NCBI RefSeq assembly: GCF_900142195.1 | Contig: NZ_FRAB01000014.1 | Span: 103,085-167,084 of the forward strand | Direction of reading: 5' to 3' | Length of the DNA stretch: 64,000 nucleotides | Source of the DNA: Paraburkholderia terricola | GTDB taxonomy: Bacteria > Pseudomonadota > Gammaproteobacteria > Burkholderiales > Burkholderiaceae | In this document: positions 1-9,446 of the stretch, piece after piece | Position numbering within the stretch: position 1 is the stretch's first letter | Layout: each line of letters starts with the position of its first letter | Program-made: the position numbers and the translations under genes | Notes under the pieces: generated by a model | What the model saw: only the letters and a program-made list of their open reading frames with translations | The model's database searches: none | What the model was told of the DNA's origin: nothing

Positions 1-1421
1 TCAGCCTCGGCAAGAGCGCGGGTTTCGCGTGGCGCGAGGCGATCCGCGCGCAGATCCGCATCCTGACGAACATCGAGGACACGTTGCTCGCGGAACGTGC
101 CGCCGATCTGCGCGACATCGAAAAGCGCGTGCTGCGCGCGCTGGGTTATACGAACGCCGCAGCGCGCACGTTGCCCGACGAAGCCGTGCTGGCGGCCGAG
201 GAATTCACGCCGTCCGATTTGTCTTCGCTGGATCGCTCGCGTGTCACCGCGCTCGTGATGGCGCGCGGCGGCGCGACCTCGCATGCGGCGATTCTCGCGC
301 GCCAGGCGGGCATTCCCGCACTGGTGGCCGTTGGCGACGCGCTGCACGCGATTCCCGAGGGCACGCAAGTGGTGGTGGACGCCAGCACCGGCCGGCTCGA
401 ATTCGCGCCGACCGAACTCGACGTGGAACGCGCGCGGCTGGAGCGCACGCGTCTGGCCGGCGTGCGCGAAGCGAACCGCCGCACTTCGCAGCAGGCCGCG
501 GTGACGTCCGATGGCCGCGCGATCGAAGTGGCCGCGAACATCGCCACGCTCGACGACGCCAAAACCGCCGTCGACAACGGCGCCGATTCCGTCGGCCTGC
601 TGCGCACCGAATTGCTGTTCATCCATCGCTCGGCGGCGCCGACCACGGATGAGCATCGCCAAAGCTACCAGGCCATCGTCGACGCCTTGAACGGCCGCAC
701 CGCGATCATCCGCACGCTGGACGTGGGCGCGGACAAGGAAGTCGATTACCTGACGCTGCCGCCCGAACCGAATCCGGCACTCGGCCTGCGCGGTATCCGC
801 CTCGCGCAAGTGCGCCCCGATCTGCTCGACGATCAGTTGCGCGGTCTGCTGGCGGTGCAGCCGCTCGGCGCGGTGCGCATTCTGCTGCCGATGGTGACCG
901 ACGTCGGCGAGTTGATCCGCATCCGCAAACGCATCGATGAGTTCGCCCGCGAGTCGGGCCGCACGGAGCCGATCGAAGTCGGCGTGATGATCGAAGTGCC
1001 GTCGGCGGCTTTGCTTGCCGATCAGCTTGCGCGGCACGCGGATTTTCTGTCGATCGGCACCAACGATCTGACGCAATACACGCTGGCGATGGACCGCTGT
1101 CAGGCCGATCTCGCCGCCCAGGCCGACGGCCTGCATCCGGCGGTGTTGCGCCTGATTTCGGCGACCGTGCAAGGCGCGAGCAAGCATGGCAAATGGGTCG
1201 GCGTATGCGGCGCACTGGCGGGCGATCCGCTGGCGATGCCGCTGCTCGTCGGTCTCGGCGTGACCGAGCTTTCGGTGGATCCGGTGTCGGTGCCGGGCAT
1301 CAAGGCGCGCGTGCGCAACCTCGATTATCAACTGTGCCGTCAGCGCGCGCAGGATGCACTCGCGCTCGAATCGGCCCAGGCGGTAAGGGCAGCAAGTCGC
1401 GAAACCTGGCCTTTGGACTGA
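1..1421 (+). CDS. multiphosphoryl transfer protein, EI domain (5' end outside window)
   Basis: The open frame enters from the left edge (codons in phase with base 3) and ends at a TGA at 1419-1421, so only the C-terminal part is seen. It is the enzyme I part of the PEP:sugar phosphotransferase system, which takes phosphate from PEP and passes it to HPr. Visible are the swivelling domain with the phosphorylated His in the GGATSH motif (codon at 282-284), then the PEP-binding barrel with RTLDVGADK, GLRGIRL, SIGTNDLTQY and the C-terminal active-site Cys in VCGALAGDP (codon 1206-1208). The next gene, nagE, has no EIIA domain. This fits the Burkholderia arrangement in which EIIA, HPr and EI are fused in one polypeptide, but the N-terminal EIIA-HPr part is inferred because it lies outside the window. 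A stand-alone EI is the alternative. Confidence 0.88.
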   Translation, partial: SLGKSAGFAWREAIRAQIRILTNIEDTLLAERAADLRDIEKRVLRALGYTNAAARTLPDEAVLAAEEFTPSDLSSLDRSRVTALVMARGGATSHAAILARQAGIPALVAVGDALHAIPEGTQVVVDASTGRLEFAPTELDVERARLERTRLAGVREANRRTSQQAAVTSDGRAIEVAANIATLDDAKTAVDNGADSVGLLRTELLFIHRSAAPTTDEHRQSYQAIVDALNGRTAIIRTLDVGADKEVDYLTLPPEPNPALGLRGIRLAQVRPDLLDDQLRGLLAVQPLGAVRILLPMVTDVGELIRIRKRIDEFARESGRTEPIEVGVMIEVPSAALLADQLARHADFLSIGTNDLTQYTLAMDRCQADLAAQADGLHPAVLRLISATVQGASKHGKWVGVCGALAGDPLAMPLLVGLGVTELSVDPVSVPGIKARVRNLDYQLCRQRAQDALALESAQAVRAASRETWPLD

Positions 1422-1481
1422 ACCCACGCAGTCCGCGGCCGGCTTCGCTCGATCAACCACGTATAGCGACGAAACTCAACG

Positions 1482-1507
1482 ACGACAGTCGACAACGACA
1501 GTCCACA
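1482..1507 (+). repeat. 13-bp tandem direct repeat in the nagE leader
   Basis: Two adjacent 13-mers, ACGACAGTCGACA (1482-1494) and ACGACAGTCCACA (1495-1507), differ at one base. They lie between the EI stop codon and the nagE ribosome binding site. No function is assigned; they could be a small slippage duplication or part of a leader structure. Confidence 0.6.
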
Positions 1508-1531
1508 ACGAGACAAGGATTGGAGATATCA

Positions 1532-3304
1532 ATGGATGGGAATCCGTTTCTGAAGATTCAGCGCCTGGGACGCGCGCTGATGCTGCCGATCGCGGTGCTG
1601 CCGGTTGCCGGCCTGCTGCTGCGCCTGGGCCAGCCCGATGTGTTCAACATCAAGATGATCGCCGACGCCGGCGGCGCGATCTTCGACAACCTGCCGCTGC
1701 TGTTCGCGATCGGCGTGGCGGTCGGTTTCGCGAAAGACAACAACGGCGTGGCGGGTCTCGCGGGCGCGATCGGTTATCTGATCGAAGTCGCGGTGATGAA
1801 GGACATCAACGACAAGCTCAACATGGGCGTGTTGTCCGGGATCGTGGCGGGTATCGTCGCGGGCTTGCTGTACAACAAATACAAGGACATCAAGCTGCCC
1901 GACTACCTCGCGTTCTTCGGAGGGAAACGCTTCGTGCCGATTGTCACGGGGGTGGCCTGTCTCGCGCTCGGCATTGTGTTCGGCTATGTGTGGCAGCCGG
2001 TGCAAGCCGTGATCGACACGGCCGGCCACTGGCTGACCACCGCGGGCGCGTTCGGCGCGTTCGTGTTCGGCGTGCTGAACCGCCTGCTGCTGGTCACGGG
2101 CTTGCATCACATTCTGAATTCGCTCACGTGGTTCGTGTTCGGCACCTTCACGCCGCCCGGCGGCGCCGCGGTGACGGGCGACCTGCATCGCTTCTTCGCG
2201 GGCGACCCGAGCGCGGGCACGTTCATGACGGGCTTCTTCCCGGTCATGATGTTCGGTCTGCCGGCCGCGTGCCTCGCGATGTTCCATGAAGCGCCGAAGG
2301 AGCGCCGCGCGGTGGTCGGCGGGCTGCTGTTCTCGATGGCGCTCACCTCGTTCCTGACGGGCGTGACCGAGCCGATCGAGTTCAGCTTCATGTTCCTCGC
2401 ACCGGTGCTGTATGCGATCCACGCGCTGTTGACCGGCGTCGCGCTTGCTGTTTGCTCGGCGCTCGGCATTCACCTCGGCTTCACGTTTTCCGCCGGCGCG
2501 ATCGACTACGTGCTGAACTACGGCCTCTCGACGAGGGGCTGGTGGGCGATTCCGATCGGTCTCGTGTACTCGGTGTTGTACTACGGGCTGTTCCGTTTCT
2601 TCATCCGCAAATTCAACATGGCGACGCCGGGCCGCGAACCCGCTGCCGCCGATGAACAGGTCGAATCGTTTGCCGCCGGCGGCTTCGTTTCGCCGGTAGC
2701 CGGCGCAGCCGTGCCGCGCGCGCAGCGTTATATCGCGGCGCTGGGCGGCGCGGCGAATCTGTCGGTGGTGGATGCCTGCACGACGCGTCTGCGTCTGTCG
2801 GTGGTCGACTCGGACAAGGTCTCGGAAAACGAACTGAAGACGATCGGCGCGCGCGGCGTGCTCAAGCGCGGCGCGACCAACGTGCAAGTGATCATCGGAC
2901 CGGAAGCGGACATTATTGCGGACGAGATCCGCACGGTAATCGCGCAGGGCGGCGGCGAAGCGAAGGCGGTTACTGTGTCCGCTGCTGCGCCTGCCGCGGC
3001 TTCCGCGACTGCCGCCGCGAGCGCTCAAGGCGGTCCGCTCGATCCTGACCCGCAGCGTTGGCTCGCCGTATTCGGCGGCGCGGGCAACGTGGTGTCGCTG
3101 GATGCCGTCGCGGCGACGCGTCTGCGTATCGTCGTGCGCGATCCGTCGGCGGTGGATCGTCAGCGCCTCGCCACGCTCGATACGGCGTGGGTGTCGGCGG
3201 ACACGTTTCATATCGTGGTCGGCGAGGCGGCGCAGCGCTATGCCGCGCAACTGGCGACGCGTCTGTCGCCCACGAGCGGCGGCGCGACGCCTTTGCCGGC
3301 TTGA
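1532..3304 (+). CDS. nagE: PTS N-acetylglucosamine-specific transporter, EIIC-EIIB plus degenerate EIIB-like domain
   Basis: 590-residue inner-membrane sugar permease that imports and phosphorylates N-acetylglucosamine. The ATG at 1532 is chosen because GGATTGGAGA precedes it and the protein then opens with the EIIC sequence MDGNPFLKIQRLGRALMLP. Residues 1 to about 370 form the multi-helix EIIC channel. An EIIB domain follows with phosphorylated Cys416 in DACTTRLRL. A second EIIB-like unit starts near residue 508, but its equivalent of Cys416 is Ala527 (DAVAATRLRI), so it cannot be phosphorylated there. An Ala/Ser-rich linker joins the two. There is no EIIA domain, so phosphate must come from the upstream multiphosphoryl transfer protein or another EIIA. 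The gene starts 110 bp after that gene on the same strand and is probably co-transcribed. A terminator follows at 3374-3407. Confidence 0.93.
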   Translation: MDGNPFLKIQRLGRALMLPIAVLPVAGLLLRLGQPDVFNIKMIADAGGAIFDNLPLLFAIGVAVGFAKDNNGVAGLAGAIGYLIEVAVMKDINDKLNMGVLSGIVAGIVAGLLYNKYKDIKLPDYLAFFGGKRFVPIVTGVACLALGIVFGYVWQPVQAVIDTAGHWLTTAGAFGAFVFGVLNRLLLVTGLHHILNSLTWFVFGTFTPPGGAAVTGDLHRFFAGDPSAGTFMTGFFPVMMFGLPAACLAMFHEAPKERRAVVGGLLFSMALTSFLTGVTEPIEFSFMFLAPVLYAIHALLTGVALAVCSALGIHLGFTFSAGAIDYVLNYGLSTRGWWAIPIGLVYSVLYYGLFRFFIRKFNMATPGREPAAADEQVESFAAGGFVSPVAGAAVPRAQRYIAALGGAANLSVVDACTTRLRLSVVDSDKVSENELKTIGARGVLKRGATNVQVIIGPEADIIADEIRTVIAQGGGEAKAVTVSAAAPAAASATAAASAQGGPLDPDPQRWLAVFGGAGNVVSLDAVAATRLRIVVRDPSAVDRQRLATLDTAWVSADTFHIVVGEAAQRYAAQLATRLSPTSGGATPLPA

Positions 3305-3373
3305 TGCCGTGTGATGCCGCGGCCTCCGCGCCGCTTACCGCGCGTCTCTTCTGACAAGACAACGCGACAATAA

Positions 3374-3407
3374 AAAAGCGGCACCTTCAATTCAAGGTGC
3401 CGCTTTT
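3374..3407. terminator. bidirectional intrinsic terminator between nagE and cydX
   Basis: The inverted repeat AAAAGCGGCACCTT / AAGGTGCCGCTTTT with a 6-nt loop is flanked by A-tracts and T-tracts, so it can end transcription of nagE (+) and of the cyd operon (-). Confidence 0.85.
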
Positions 3408-3452
3408 GCGTTTACCCGCTTGCGCTAACCGGCATCGCCGGCCACGGCTCGA

Positions 3453-3569
3453 TCAACGCGCTTTCTGCTTTCCCACTTCCGCCGGCCGGCGCGATTCCAG
3501 CCACATGACGTTGATGATGCCGAACGCCAACGCCACGCCAATGCCGAGAATCCAACTGAAGTACCACAT
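3453..3569 (-). CDS. cydX: cytochrome bd-I oxidase small subunit CydX
   Basis: 38-residue single-span membrane peptide. It reads MWYFSWILGIGVALAFGIIN and then a short positively charged tail ending QKAR. CydX/CbdX peptides stabilise the haem sites of cytochrome bd. The start follows an AGGAGTTTGCG ribosome binding site. It lies 28 bp downstream of cydB on the same strand, the standard position for the family, and ends just before the shared terminator. Confidence 0.9.
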   Translation of the reverse strand: MWYFSWILGIGVALAFGIINVMWLESRRPAEVGKQKAR

Positions 3570-3597
3570 CGCAAACTCCTGTTAATCGTATTGCCGG

Positions 3598-4734
3598 TCA
3601 ATACATCGAATGATGATTTTCTTCGAGCGCCGCCGCGGTTACCTTGCCTCGCATCACGCGATAGACCCAGCTCGTGTAGATCAGGATGAGCGGCAGGAAA
3701 ACCACCACCGCCACCAGCATGATCTGCAGCGTCATGCGGCTCGAGGTCGAATCCCACACGGTGAGGCTGCTGCGGCCGTCGAGCGACGAAGGCATGATGA
3801 ACGGGAACATCGAGAAGCCCGCCGTCAGAATCACGCCGATGATCGTCGACGAGGTCGCCAGGAACGCGCTCTTTTCGAAGCGCGAGCGCGCGAGCAACGC
3901 GGCGAGCACGCCGCCGACGAGACCCGCTATCGGCGCGGCCGTCATCCACGGATAGGTTGCGTAATTGGTGAGCCACAGACCCGGCGCGCCGATCACGCTC
4001 TTCATCAGCGGATTGGCGACCGCATCGAGCGGCGCGGCGTCGACGATCTGATAGCCGCCGATCACCACCGCGATCAGCGCGCCCGCGATCAGGAACAGCA
4101 CGACGCCGGCCAGCGACGCGATGCGCAGTGCGAGCGAAGCGCGTTCGGCGACGATGCCGTCCGATTTCATCTTCACGAAGGCTGCGCCGTGCGCGGCCAG
4201 CATCGACACGCTCACGAGCCCGCACAACACCGCGAACGGGTTGAGCAAGGCGAAGAAGCCGCCGTGATAGGTGACGCGCAGGTCGGTGTCGAACGAAAAC
4301 GGCACGCCCTGCAGCAGGTTGCCGAACGCGACGCCGAACACCAGCGCCGGCACGAAGCCGCCGACGAACAGCGCCCAGTCCCACGCGCTGCGCCAGCGCG
4401 GGTCCTCGCGTTTGCTGCGGTAGTCGAAGCCGACCGGCCGGAAGAACAGCGCGAACAGCACCAGCAGCATCGCGAAGTAGAAGCCCGAGAACGACGCCGC
4501 GTACACCAGCGGCCACGCGGCGAACATCGCGCCGCCCGCCGTGATGAGCCATACCTGATTGCCTTCCCACGTCGCGCCGACCGTGTTCACGACGATGCGC
4601 CGCTCGGCGTCGGTCTTGCCGATGAACGGCAGCAGAATCGCGGCGCCCATGTCGAAGCCGTCGGTGAGCGCGAAGCCGATCAGCAGGACGCCGATCAGCA
4701 CCCACCAGATCAGTTTGAGGGTTGCGTAATCCAT
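3598..4734 (-). CDS. cydB: cytochrome bd ubiquinol oxidase subunit II
   Basis: 378 residues, the normal length for CydB. This subunit pairs with CydA in the inner membrane to form the quinol oxidase that reduces oxygen to water under low oxygen. The N-terminus ([20 protein letters not shown], then [10 protein letters not shown]) matches the family, and the protein is built of about eight hydrophobic helices. It is 34 bp downstream of cydA and 28 bp upstream of cydX, so cydP-cydA-cydB-cydX form one transcription unit. Confidence 0.97.
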   Translation of the reverse strand: MDYATLKLIWWVLIGVLLIGFALTDGFDMGAAILLPFIGKTDAERRIVVNTVGATWEGNQVWLITAGGAMFAAWPLVYAASFSGFYFAMLLVLFALFFRPVGFDYRSKREDPRWRSAWDWALFVGGFVPALVFGVAFGNLLQGVPFSFDTDLRVTYHGGFFALLNPFAVLCGLVSVSMLAAHGAAFVKMKSDGIVAERASLALRIASLAGVVLFLIAGALIAVVIGGYQIVDAAPLDAVANPLMKSVIGAPGLWLTNYATYPWMTAAPIAGLVGGVLAALLARSRFEKSAFLATSSTIIGVILTAGFSMFPFIMPSSLDGRSSLTVWDSTSSRMTLQIMLVAVVVFLPLILIYTSWVYRVMRGKVTAAALEENHHSMY

Positions 4735-4768
4735 GATGAGGTTTCCCTTGAAGCAGAGTGGCGGCGAA

Positions 4769-6376
4769 TCATGCGGCCGTGTTGGTCGGCAGCGGCTGAT
4801 TCACCGGCTGATGCCGCGGCTGTTGCAGTTCGTGGTGATAGCGCCCGGTGTGCAGCGACGACGGTCCGAGCCGCGCGTACTTGAACATCAGCATGATTTC
4901 GATGATGAACAGCACGGTGTAGAACACCACGAAGCCGGCGATGCTCAGATACAGGTCGCCCGGCGTCAGGCTCGAGGCGGACAGGTGGGTCGGCAGAATG
5001 CCGGCGATGGTCCACGGTTGACGGCCCACTTCGGCGACGATCCAGCCGAATTCAGCCGCGAGCCACGGCAGCGGAATCGCCCAGACGGCCCAGCGCAGGA
5101 ACCAGCGGCGCTTTTGCAGCAGCAGCGAGCGCTGCGCGCAGAACCAGAACGCCAGCACGAAAGTGGCGAGGAACAGGATGCCGAGGCCGACCATCAAGCG
5201 GAACGAGAAGAACACGGGCGCGACGGGCGGTATCGTCTTTTTTGCGGCCTGGGCGATCTGCTCCGGCGTGGCGTCGGTCACGTTCGCGGTGAACTGCTTG
5301 AGCATCAGACCGTAGCCGAGGTCTTTCTTGTGCGCGTCGAACTCGGCCTTGGCTTCGTCGGTGGCGTCGCCCAGCTTGAGCTTCTGCAGCGCGGCGTAGG
5401 CGAGCATGCCGTTCTTGATGCGCACTTCGTTCTGCGCCATCAGGTCTTTCAGGCCGACCACCGGTTCGTCGATGGAGCGCGTGGCGATGAGGCCGAGCGC
5501 GTACGGAATCCGGATGGCGTAGTCGGTGCGCTCTTCCTTCTGGTTCGGAAGACCGATGAGCGTGAACGGCGCCGGCGCGGGCGCGGTTTCCCATTCGGAC
5601 TCGATCGCGGCCAGCTTCACCTGCTGGACTTCGCCGGTACGGTAGCCGGATTCGTCGCCGAGCACGATCACGCACAACGTCGACGCAAGGCCGAAACCGG
5701 CGGCGATGGCGAACGAACGCAGCGCGAATTCGGTGTCGCGGCGCTTCAACAGATACCACGACGACACGCCCAGCACGAACATCGACGCCGTCACGTAACC
5801 GGCCGAGACCGTGTGCACGAACTTCACTTGCGCGACCGGATTGAACAGCACGGAGAAGATGCTGTCGAGTTCCATGCGCATGGTCTGGTAATTGAAGGTG
5901 GCGCCGACCGGATTGTTCATCCAGCCGTTGGCCACCAGAATCCAGAGGGCCGACAGGTTCGAGCCGAGCGCGACGAGGAACGTGACGGTGACGTGCTGCA
6001 CTTTCGAAAGCCGCGTCCAGCCGAAGAAGAACAGGCCGACGAAGGTCGACTCCAGGAAGAACGCCATCAGACCTTCAACCGCCAGCGGCACGCCGAAGAT
6101 GTCGCCGACATAGTGCGAGTAGTACGACCAGTTGGTGCCGAACTGGAATTCCAGCGTGAGACCGGTCGTGACGCCCATCGCGAAGTTGATGCCGAACAGC
6201 TTGCCCCAGAACTGGGTCATGTCCTTGTAGATCTGCTTGCCGGTCATCACATAGACGGATTCCATGATGACGAGCAGCCACGACAGGCCCAGCGTGAGCG
6301 GCACGAACAGAAAGTGATAAAGCGCCGTGATGGCGAACTGGAGGCGCGACAGTTCTACGACTTCGCTAACGGGCAT
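4769..6376 (-). CDS. cydA: cytochrome bd ubiquinol oxidase subunit I
   Basis: 535 residues from the ATG at 6376, chosen because AAGGTG lies six bases upstream. A GTG three codons earlier (6385) is an in-frame alternative. This subunit carries the three haems and the quinol site. His21 in [13 protein letters not shown] corresponds to the conserved N-terminal haem ligand. [12 protein letters not shown] is the CydA signature. A long periplasmic Q-loop segment (about residues 250-370, with the ATRSIDEP region) places it in the long-loop class like the E. coli enzyme. Its 5' end overlaps cydP by 11 bp, suggesting translational coupling. Confidence 0.97.
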   Translation of the reverse strand: MPVSEVVELSRLQFAITALYHFLFVPLTLGLSWLLVIMESVYVMTGKQIYKDMTQFWGKLFGINFAMGVTTGLTLEFQFGTNWSYYSHYVGDIFGVPLAVEGLMAFFLESTFVGLFFFGWTRLSKVQHVTVTFLVALGSNLSALWILVANGWMNNPVGATFNYQTMRMELDSIFSVLFNPVAQVKFVHTVSAGYVTASMFVLGVSSWYLLKRRDTEFALRSFAIAAGFGLASTLCVIVLGDESGYRTGEVQQVKLAAIESEWETAPAPAPFTLIGLPNQKEERTDYAIRIPYALGLIATRSIDEPVVGLKDLMAQNEVRIKNGMLAYAALQKLKLGDATDEAKAEFDAHKKDLGYGLMLKQFTANVTDATPEQIAQAAKKTIPPVAPVFFSFRLMVGLGILFLATFVLAFWFCAQRSLLLQKRRWFLRWAVWAIPLPWLAAEFGWIVAEVGRQPWTIAGILPTHLSASSLTPGDLYLSIAGFVVFYTVLFIIEIMLMFKYARLGPSSLHTGRYHHELQQPRHQPVNQPLPTNTAA

Positions 6377-6626
6377 GTTGATCACCTTGGGACGGATGCG
6401 GGGCAGGCGTTGACAGCAGCGCCTGCGAAACCTGCTCAGGCGGCAGCCACATGTGCTCCGCCTGGGGATGATTGAAGAACGTGTACTTGAGCACCATCAA
6501 CAGCGTGAATTTGATGGCGAGGACGATGGCGATATCCCGCGCCAGCGTCGGACCGCGCACCCACCCGGCGAGCCGTTGACGCAGGCTCGGGCGAGGGCGG
6601 TTATTGCGATTGAGGGCTAGGGTCAT
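6366..6626 (-). CDS. cydP: CydP-like small subunit of the cytochrome bd operon
   Basis: 86-residue protein with a basic N-terminus, one central hydrophobic helix (about residues 30-50, DIAIVLAIKFTLLMVLKYTF) and a polar C-terminal tail containing HPQAEHMWLPPE. Small proteins of this type sit directly before cydA in beta-proteobacteria and are annotated as putative oxidase subunit CydP; the exact role is not well established. The 11-bp overlap with cydA supports co-translation. Confidence 0.75.
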   Translation of the reverse strand: MTLALNRNNRPRPSLRQRLAGWVRGPTLARDIAIVLAIKFTLLMVLKYTFFNHPQAEHMWLPPEQVSQALLSTPAPHPSQGDQHAR

Positions 6627-6897
6627 GGGCGGTCGATGGCGACTTCACGCCGGTTGGTCCGGCTGGATCCAGATCGCACGAGCGATCCGGCGAGTGCATC
6701 CCGATTTTAGGAGCGGGACCTTGCGCGCGTGGGTTCCGCGCTGCGGCATCGGGTCGCTGGCGCCACACGGTTGATGCAGTATTGCCAGGGGGGTTGAGGT
6801 AGGTCAAGGAACGCCGGCCGGCCGGCCGTGGCCCTGAGTCAATGCGCGCACGGCGAAGGAGGCGGGGCTTCGACGCTTCGACGCCTGGACGGAAAAA

Positions 6898-6927
6898 AGC
6901 CCCGCCGTCTTGCGAGGGCGGGGCTTT
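6898..6927 (-). terminator. intrinsic terminator downstream of rpoH
   Basis: Read on the minus strand, GCCCCGCC and GGCGGGGC form a GC-rich stem with a 9-nt loop followed by six T. It lies about 55 bp after the rpoH stop codon. Confidence 0.85.
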
Positions 6928-6982
6928 GCGGCCGGCTGGTCAGCGTGCGTCGCGCGAACCGGTTTGCTGAGTTTTTCAGACC

Positions 6983-7918
<936 letters not shown>

Positions 7919-7979
7919 GTAAAAAACTCCTTTGGAATCAGGTAACAGCGTATTCAGGTGACGACTCCAGCGTTGGATG

Positions 7980-8006
7980 TTAGCACTCTGATTTCCTGAG
8001 TGCTAA
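7980..8006. promoter_or_regulatory. CIRCE element (HrcA operator) upstream of rpoH
   Basis: A perfect inverted repeat TTAGCACTC - 9 nt - GAGTGCTAA, exactly the CIRCE consensus bound by the HrcA repressor. On the minus strand a possible promoter (TTGGAT, 18 nt, TATTAG) would place the -10 region and transcription start at or inside the operator, which suits repression of rpoH. The motif is direct; HrcA binding is established for the motif; the promoter assignment is weak. Confidence 0.93.
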
Positions 8007-8280
8007 TACTTAGAAGCGGTAGGGGCATCCAAGTTCCGTCATTTTCTATTGAAGTTCACTTCCTGATAGCCATCATACGCCGCTTCCGCTTGCCCTGTGT
8101 GGGCCGTAGAACTTACCGGGCCATCCTATTCCGCGATCATAAATGAACGATATTTGCCGTTTTAGAAGTGACTAATTGCGAAAAATAAGATTTCTTCATA
8201 CGATCCGCCTGATCGTGATTGAATTTAGAATAGGCAAATCTGTTACAGATTGTTCAACGTTCGGCGAGCTCGGGTGTTAG
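8007..8280. other. intergenic region between the CIRCE element and the PagL gene
   Basis: About 270 bp, noticeably AT-richer than its surroundings. It must hold the promoters of rpoH (-) and the PagL-type gene (+). A possible sigma-70 -35 TTGAAT near 8219 precedes the latter, with no clear -10. No coding frame, tRNA or strong hairpin is seen. Confidence 0.4.
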
Positions 8281-8844
8281 ATGAACAACAAAAAGAAGGC
8301 TTGGCGTGTTCTGGCGCTGAAAAGCGCGTCGGCAGCGGTACTGCTGGGTGCATCCGGACTGGCCGCGGCCGATCAGTTCGGTTTGCAGGTCGCCGGCGGC
8401 GTGGGCGATCATCATGTGAAAAAGCTCGACCTCGGCGTGGTCTGGGATCCGAACCTCACCTGGTGGCAAATCGGTGACTGGCATTTCACGCTGATCGGCG
8501 AGGCGCACATGGCTTGGTGGCACACCAACGAAGGCAACGTGCACGACAACATCGGCGAGATCGGCGTGACGCCGATGATTCGCTTCATCAAGGCATCCGG
8601 GTCGATCCGTCCTTTCATCGAAGTGGGCGCCGGCGTGCGGCTCCTGTCGAGTCCGCGAATTTCCTCCGACTTCACGCTCGGCTCGGCGTTCCAGTTCGCC
8701 GACGTCGCGGGCGTGGGCGTGCAGTTCGGCCATCGCCAGCAGTATCAGGCGGGCTACCGCTTCCAGCATATTTCCAACGGCGGTATCAAAGAGCCGAATC
8801 CTGGTATAAATTTCAGCCAGCTATATTTGCAATATAACTTCTGA
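8281..8844 (+). CDS. pagL: PagL-type lipid A 3-O-deacylase (outer membrane)
   Basis: 187 residues with a cleavable signal peptide ending near ASGLAAA (residue 30) and a beta-barrel ending in a terminal Phe, as required for outer-membrane assembly. Residues 161-178 contain FQHISNGG, the PagL motif in which His163 and Ser165 correspond to the catalytic His and Ser. PagL removes the 3-linked acyl chain of lipid A and so alters endotoxicity and envelope properties. It stands alone downstream of the rpoH control region. The family call is strong; the actual lipid A substrate position is inferred. Confidence 0.85.
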   Translation: MNNKKKAWRVLALKSASAAVLLGASGLAAADQFGLQVAGGVGDHHVKKLDLGVVWDPNLTWWQIGDWHFTLIGEAHMAWWHTNEGNVHDNIGEIGVTPMIRFIKASGSIRPFIEVGAGVRLLSSPRISSDFTLGSAFQFADVAGVGVQFGHRQQYQAGYRFQHISNGGIKEPNPGINFSQLYLQYNF

Positions 8845-8886
8845 CGACCGTGGCCATGTTCGGCTCACCGGTGCGAGGGCTGAGCA

Positions 8887-9270
8887 ATGGCGGCAAAGAT
8901 AATCGAAGCGATTCGCGGGCTCGAGCGAGAGCGCTTTCGTGCGATGGTCGACGGCGACGGGCAATCGCTCGACACACTGCTCGCGGACAACGTGAGCTAT
9001 GTCCATACCAACGGCAAACGCGAGACGAAGCGGCAGTTCATCGACGGGATTACCGGCGGCCGCCGCCGTTATCGGCAGATCGAGGTGCAGTCGCAAGACG
9101 TGTTGCCGGTGGGACGCGAGACCTGCGTCGTCACGGGGCGCGCGCTGATCGAGATGGAGGCGAATAACGGCGCACTCCTGTTCCCCATCGCGTACACCGC
9201 GATTCATACGCACGAAGCCGGGCAATGGCGGCTGATTGCGTGGCAAGCCACCCGTTGCGCGATCGAGTGA
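8887..9270 (+). CDS. NTF2-like (SnoaL/DUF4440 type) protein
   Basis: 127-residue small protein with the cone-shaped NTF2-like fold: an N-terminal helix (ERERFRAMVDGDGQSLDTLLADNVSYVH) followed by curved strands ending in GQWRLIAWQAT. Members include isomerases, dehydratases and binding proteins, so no reaction can be assigned. It begins 42 bp after the PagL gene on the same strand and may be co-transcribed. The 176 bp that follow to the next gene contain nothing recognisable. Confidence 0.7.
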   Translation: MAAKIIEAIRGLERERFRAMVDGDGQSLDTLLADNVSYVHTNGKRETKRQFIDGITGGRRRYRQIEVQSQDVLPVGRETCVVTGRALIEMEANNGALLFPIAYTAIHTHEAGQWRLIAWQATRCAIE

Positions 9271-9446
9271 GCCTGCCGGTTGGCGCTTGAGCGGCGTCGA
9301 GCCGTCATGCGCCGGTCGTCCACGCCGCAGCCAGATTGCCCTATCACTCGCATGGCGATGCAGCGACAGCCCGATGCTGTCGCGTCAGGCGAGATTGCGG
9401 TCCATCCCTTGCAGCAAGCGCAATCACCGCGCTCGCGCAGCGTCCT

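Noticed and set aside
1529..3250. 573-residue open frame antisense to nagE
   Set aside because: Arg/His-rich with no family similarity; a by-product of high third-position GC in the real gene.
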